A stretch of 6,783 bases of DNA, from contig JABWAJ010000309.1 in NCBI GenBank assembly GCA_013361075.1, positions 1 to 6,783 on the forward strand. Reading direction: 5' to 3'. Shown here one piece after another: positions 6,192-6,783 of the stretch. A program made the translations under genes and the position numbers. Origin of the DNA: Saprospiraceae bacterium. GTDB lineage: Bacteria; Bacteroidota; Bacteroidia; Chitinophagales; Saprospiraceae. How positions within the stretch are numbered: position 1 is the first letter of the stretch; each line of letters begins with the position of its first letter. The notes beneath the pieces were generated by a model that was not told the origin of the DNA, ran no database searches, and was given only the letters and a program-made list of their open reading frames with translations.

Positions 6192-6783
6192 TCAGGATTT
6201 TCTGAAGGAACTGGGGGGGCCTCCGTATTCTTCCGCAAAGACCCGGCTAAAGTATTTAGGGTCATTGAACCCGGTTTCGTAGGCAATTTCTGATATGCTC
6301 AATTCGCTTGCCCCCAATAATTCCATAGCGCGGTGCAATCTCATTTTTCGGATAAAAAGAGAAATAGGCATACCGGTTAAAGCGTTGATTTTAAGGTTCA
6401 AATTGGTATGGCCCATGCCCATCTTGCGGCAAATTTCCTGCGGGGTCAATTCAGGGTTACTGAGTTCAGCCGCTACAGTGGCGCGCAATTTTTGAAGAAA
6501 AACTTCTTCAACCGAAAGGCTGCCAGCTGCAACCCGTTCACCAATAGCGGTGGCTTTGTAGCGGGCTTGCAGTTTGTCCCGAAGCTGGATCAGGTTATTG
6601 AGGATCACCAGAAGTTCTTCGGGATGAAAAGGCTTTACCAGATAAGCATCGGCCCCTTGTCGCAAACCCGTAATGCGGCTTTCTACATCGCCACGGGCTG
6701 TTAGCAACAGGATGGGGATATGACTGCTGCGTGGGTCATTTTCAGGGTATTGCACAACTCGACACCATCCATTCCCGGCATGA
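6192..6783 (-). CDS. C-terminal part of HTCS-type regulator: receiver domain plus AraC-family DNA-binding domain (runs off right edge, apparent frameshift)
   Basis: TGA at 6192-6194. The main open frame begins inside the gene at 6755 and has no genuine start there. From 6755 down it encodes the second half of a response-regulator receiver (SHIPILLLTARG with the conserved Thr, GLRQGADAYLVKPF with the conserved Lys, then NLIQLRDKL). An AraC-type domain follows at about residues 83-187 of this stretch, with two helix-turn-helix units (LTPQEICRKMGMGHTNLN and LSISEIAYETGFNDPKYFSR). The earlier part of the receiver (MPGMDGVELCNTLK, 6781-6740) is in another frame, so the gene appears broken by one base at 6739-6742. 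The phospho-accepting Asp should lie just beyond the window. Receiver-AraC fusions in Bacteroidota are usually the C-terminus of hybrid sensor kinases (HTCS). No sensor or kinase domain is visible, so a shorter response regulator remains possible. It probably controls the downstream secreted-protein genes. Confidence 0.83.
   Translation of the reverse strand, partial: HAGNGWCRVVQYPENDPRSSHIPILLLTARGDVESRITGLRQGADAYLVKPFHPEELLVILNNLIQLRDKLQARYKATAIGERVAAGSLSVEEVFLQKLRATVAAELSNPELTPQEICRKMGMGHTNLNLKINALTGMPISLFIRKMRLHRAMELLGASELSISEIAYETGFNDPKYFSRVFAEEYGGPPSSFRKS
6739..6742 (-). other. Apparent one-base deletion (frameshift) in the receiver domain
   Basis: The minus strand has four A here. With five A, the reading becomes MPGMDGVELCNTLK, then NDPRSSHIPI and on through the receiver, which is the expected family order (LK-D-R-SHIPI-LLTAR). 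As written, the upstream frame continues as MTHAAVISPS, unlike any receiver. A homopolymer indel at this point is either a sequencing or assembly error or a real inactivating mutation. Confidence 0.8.

Noticed and set aside
6213..6219. Run of seven G near the regulator's C-terminus, suspected as a second frameshift
   Set aside because: The frame through it gives EEYGGPPSSFRKS and a stop where AraC-family proteins normally end, so no indel is needed.
6005..6286. In-frame N-terminal extension of the 951-residue gene up to 6286
   Set aside because: It would put 94 residues ahead of a clear signal peptide and overlap the regulator's coding end. The ATG at 6004 begins the signal peptide directly.

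Overview
The window most likely comes from a member of the Bacteroidota, probably a Saprospiria-like environmental lineage with near-even base composition as judged by eye. The evidence is one protein ending in a type A and one ending in a type B sorting domain of the type IX secretion system (T9SS), SprB and HYR modules, a regulator that looks like a hybrid two-component system (HTCS), and start codons without a clear Shine-Dalgarno sequence. The species cannot be named from this sequence.

All four genes lie on the minus strand and are read from right to left. At the right edge (6783-6192) is the C-terminal part of a receiver plus AraC-type DNA-binding protein. Its reading frame is broken by an apparent one-base deletion near the edge. 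A 187-bp gap follows (6005-6191). It holds four copies of an 8-bp motif spaced 20-21 bp apart, the layout expected for an AraC-type regulator. Next is a 951-residue secreted protein (6004-3149) with a glycine-rich domain, HYR-type modules, a DUF1349-like beta-sandwich and a type A sorting tail. A 117-bp gap (3032-3148) leads to a 778-residue secreted protein (3031-695) with PKD-like and SprB modules and a type B (gliding-motility-associated, CHU_C) tail. A 108-bp gap (587-694) leads to the N-terminal 195 residues of a secreted right-handed beta-helix protein that runs off the left edge.

The genes look like a surface-protein cluster: a signal-responsive regulator followed by three exported proteins, two of them carrying T9SS tails. 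The enzymatic or adhesive target is not evident, and no SusC/SusD pair is visible. The most interesting signals lie between the genes: the helically phased motif array upstream of the 951-residue gene; a perfect 16-bp inverted repeat, one arm of which falls just after that gene's stop codon and the other in codons 4-9 of the next gene, flanking 110 bp; a 10-bp inverted repeat that places the beta-helix gene's start codon in a stem; and a 48-nt stretch without G in the RNA sense after the 778-residue gene. No RNA genes, CRISPR arrays or insertion sequences were found. No gap between genes exceeds 300 bases.
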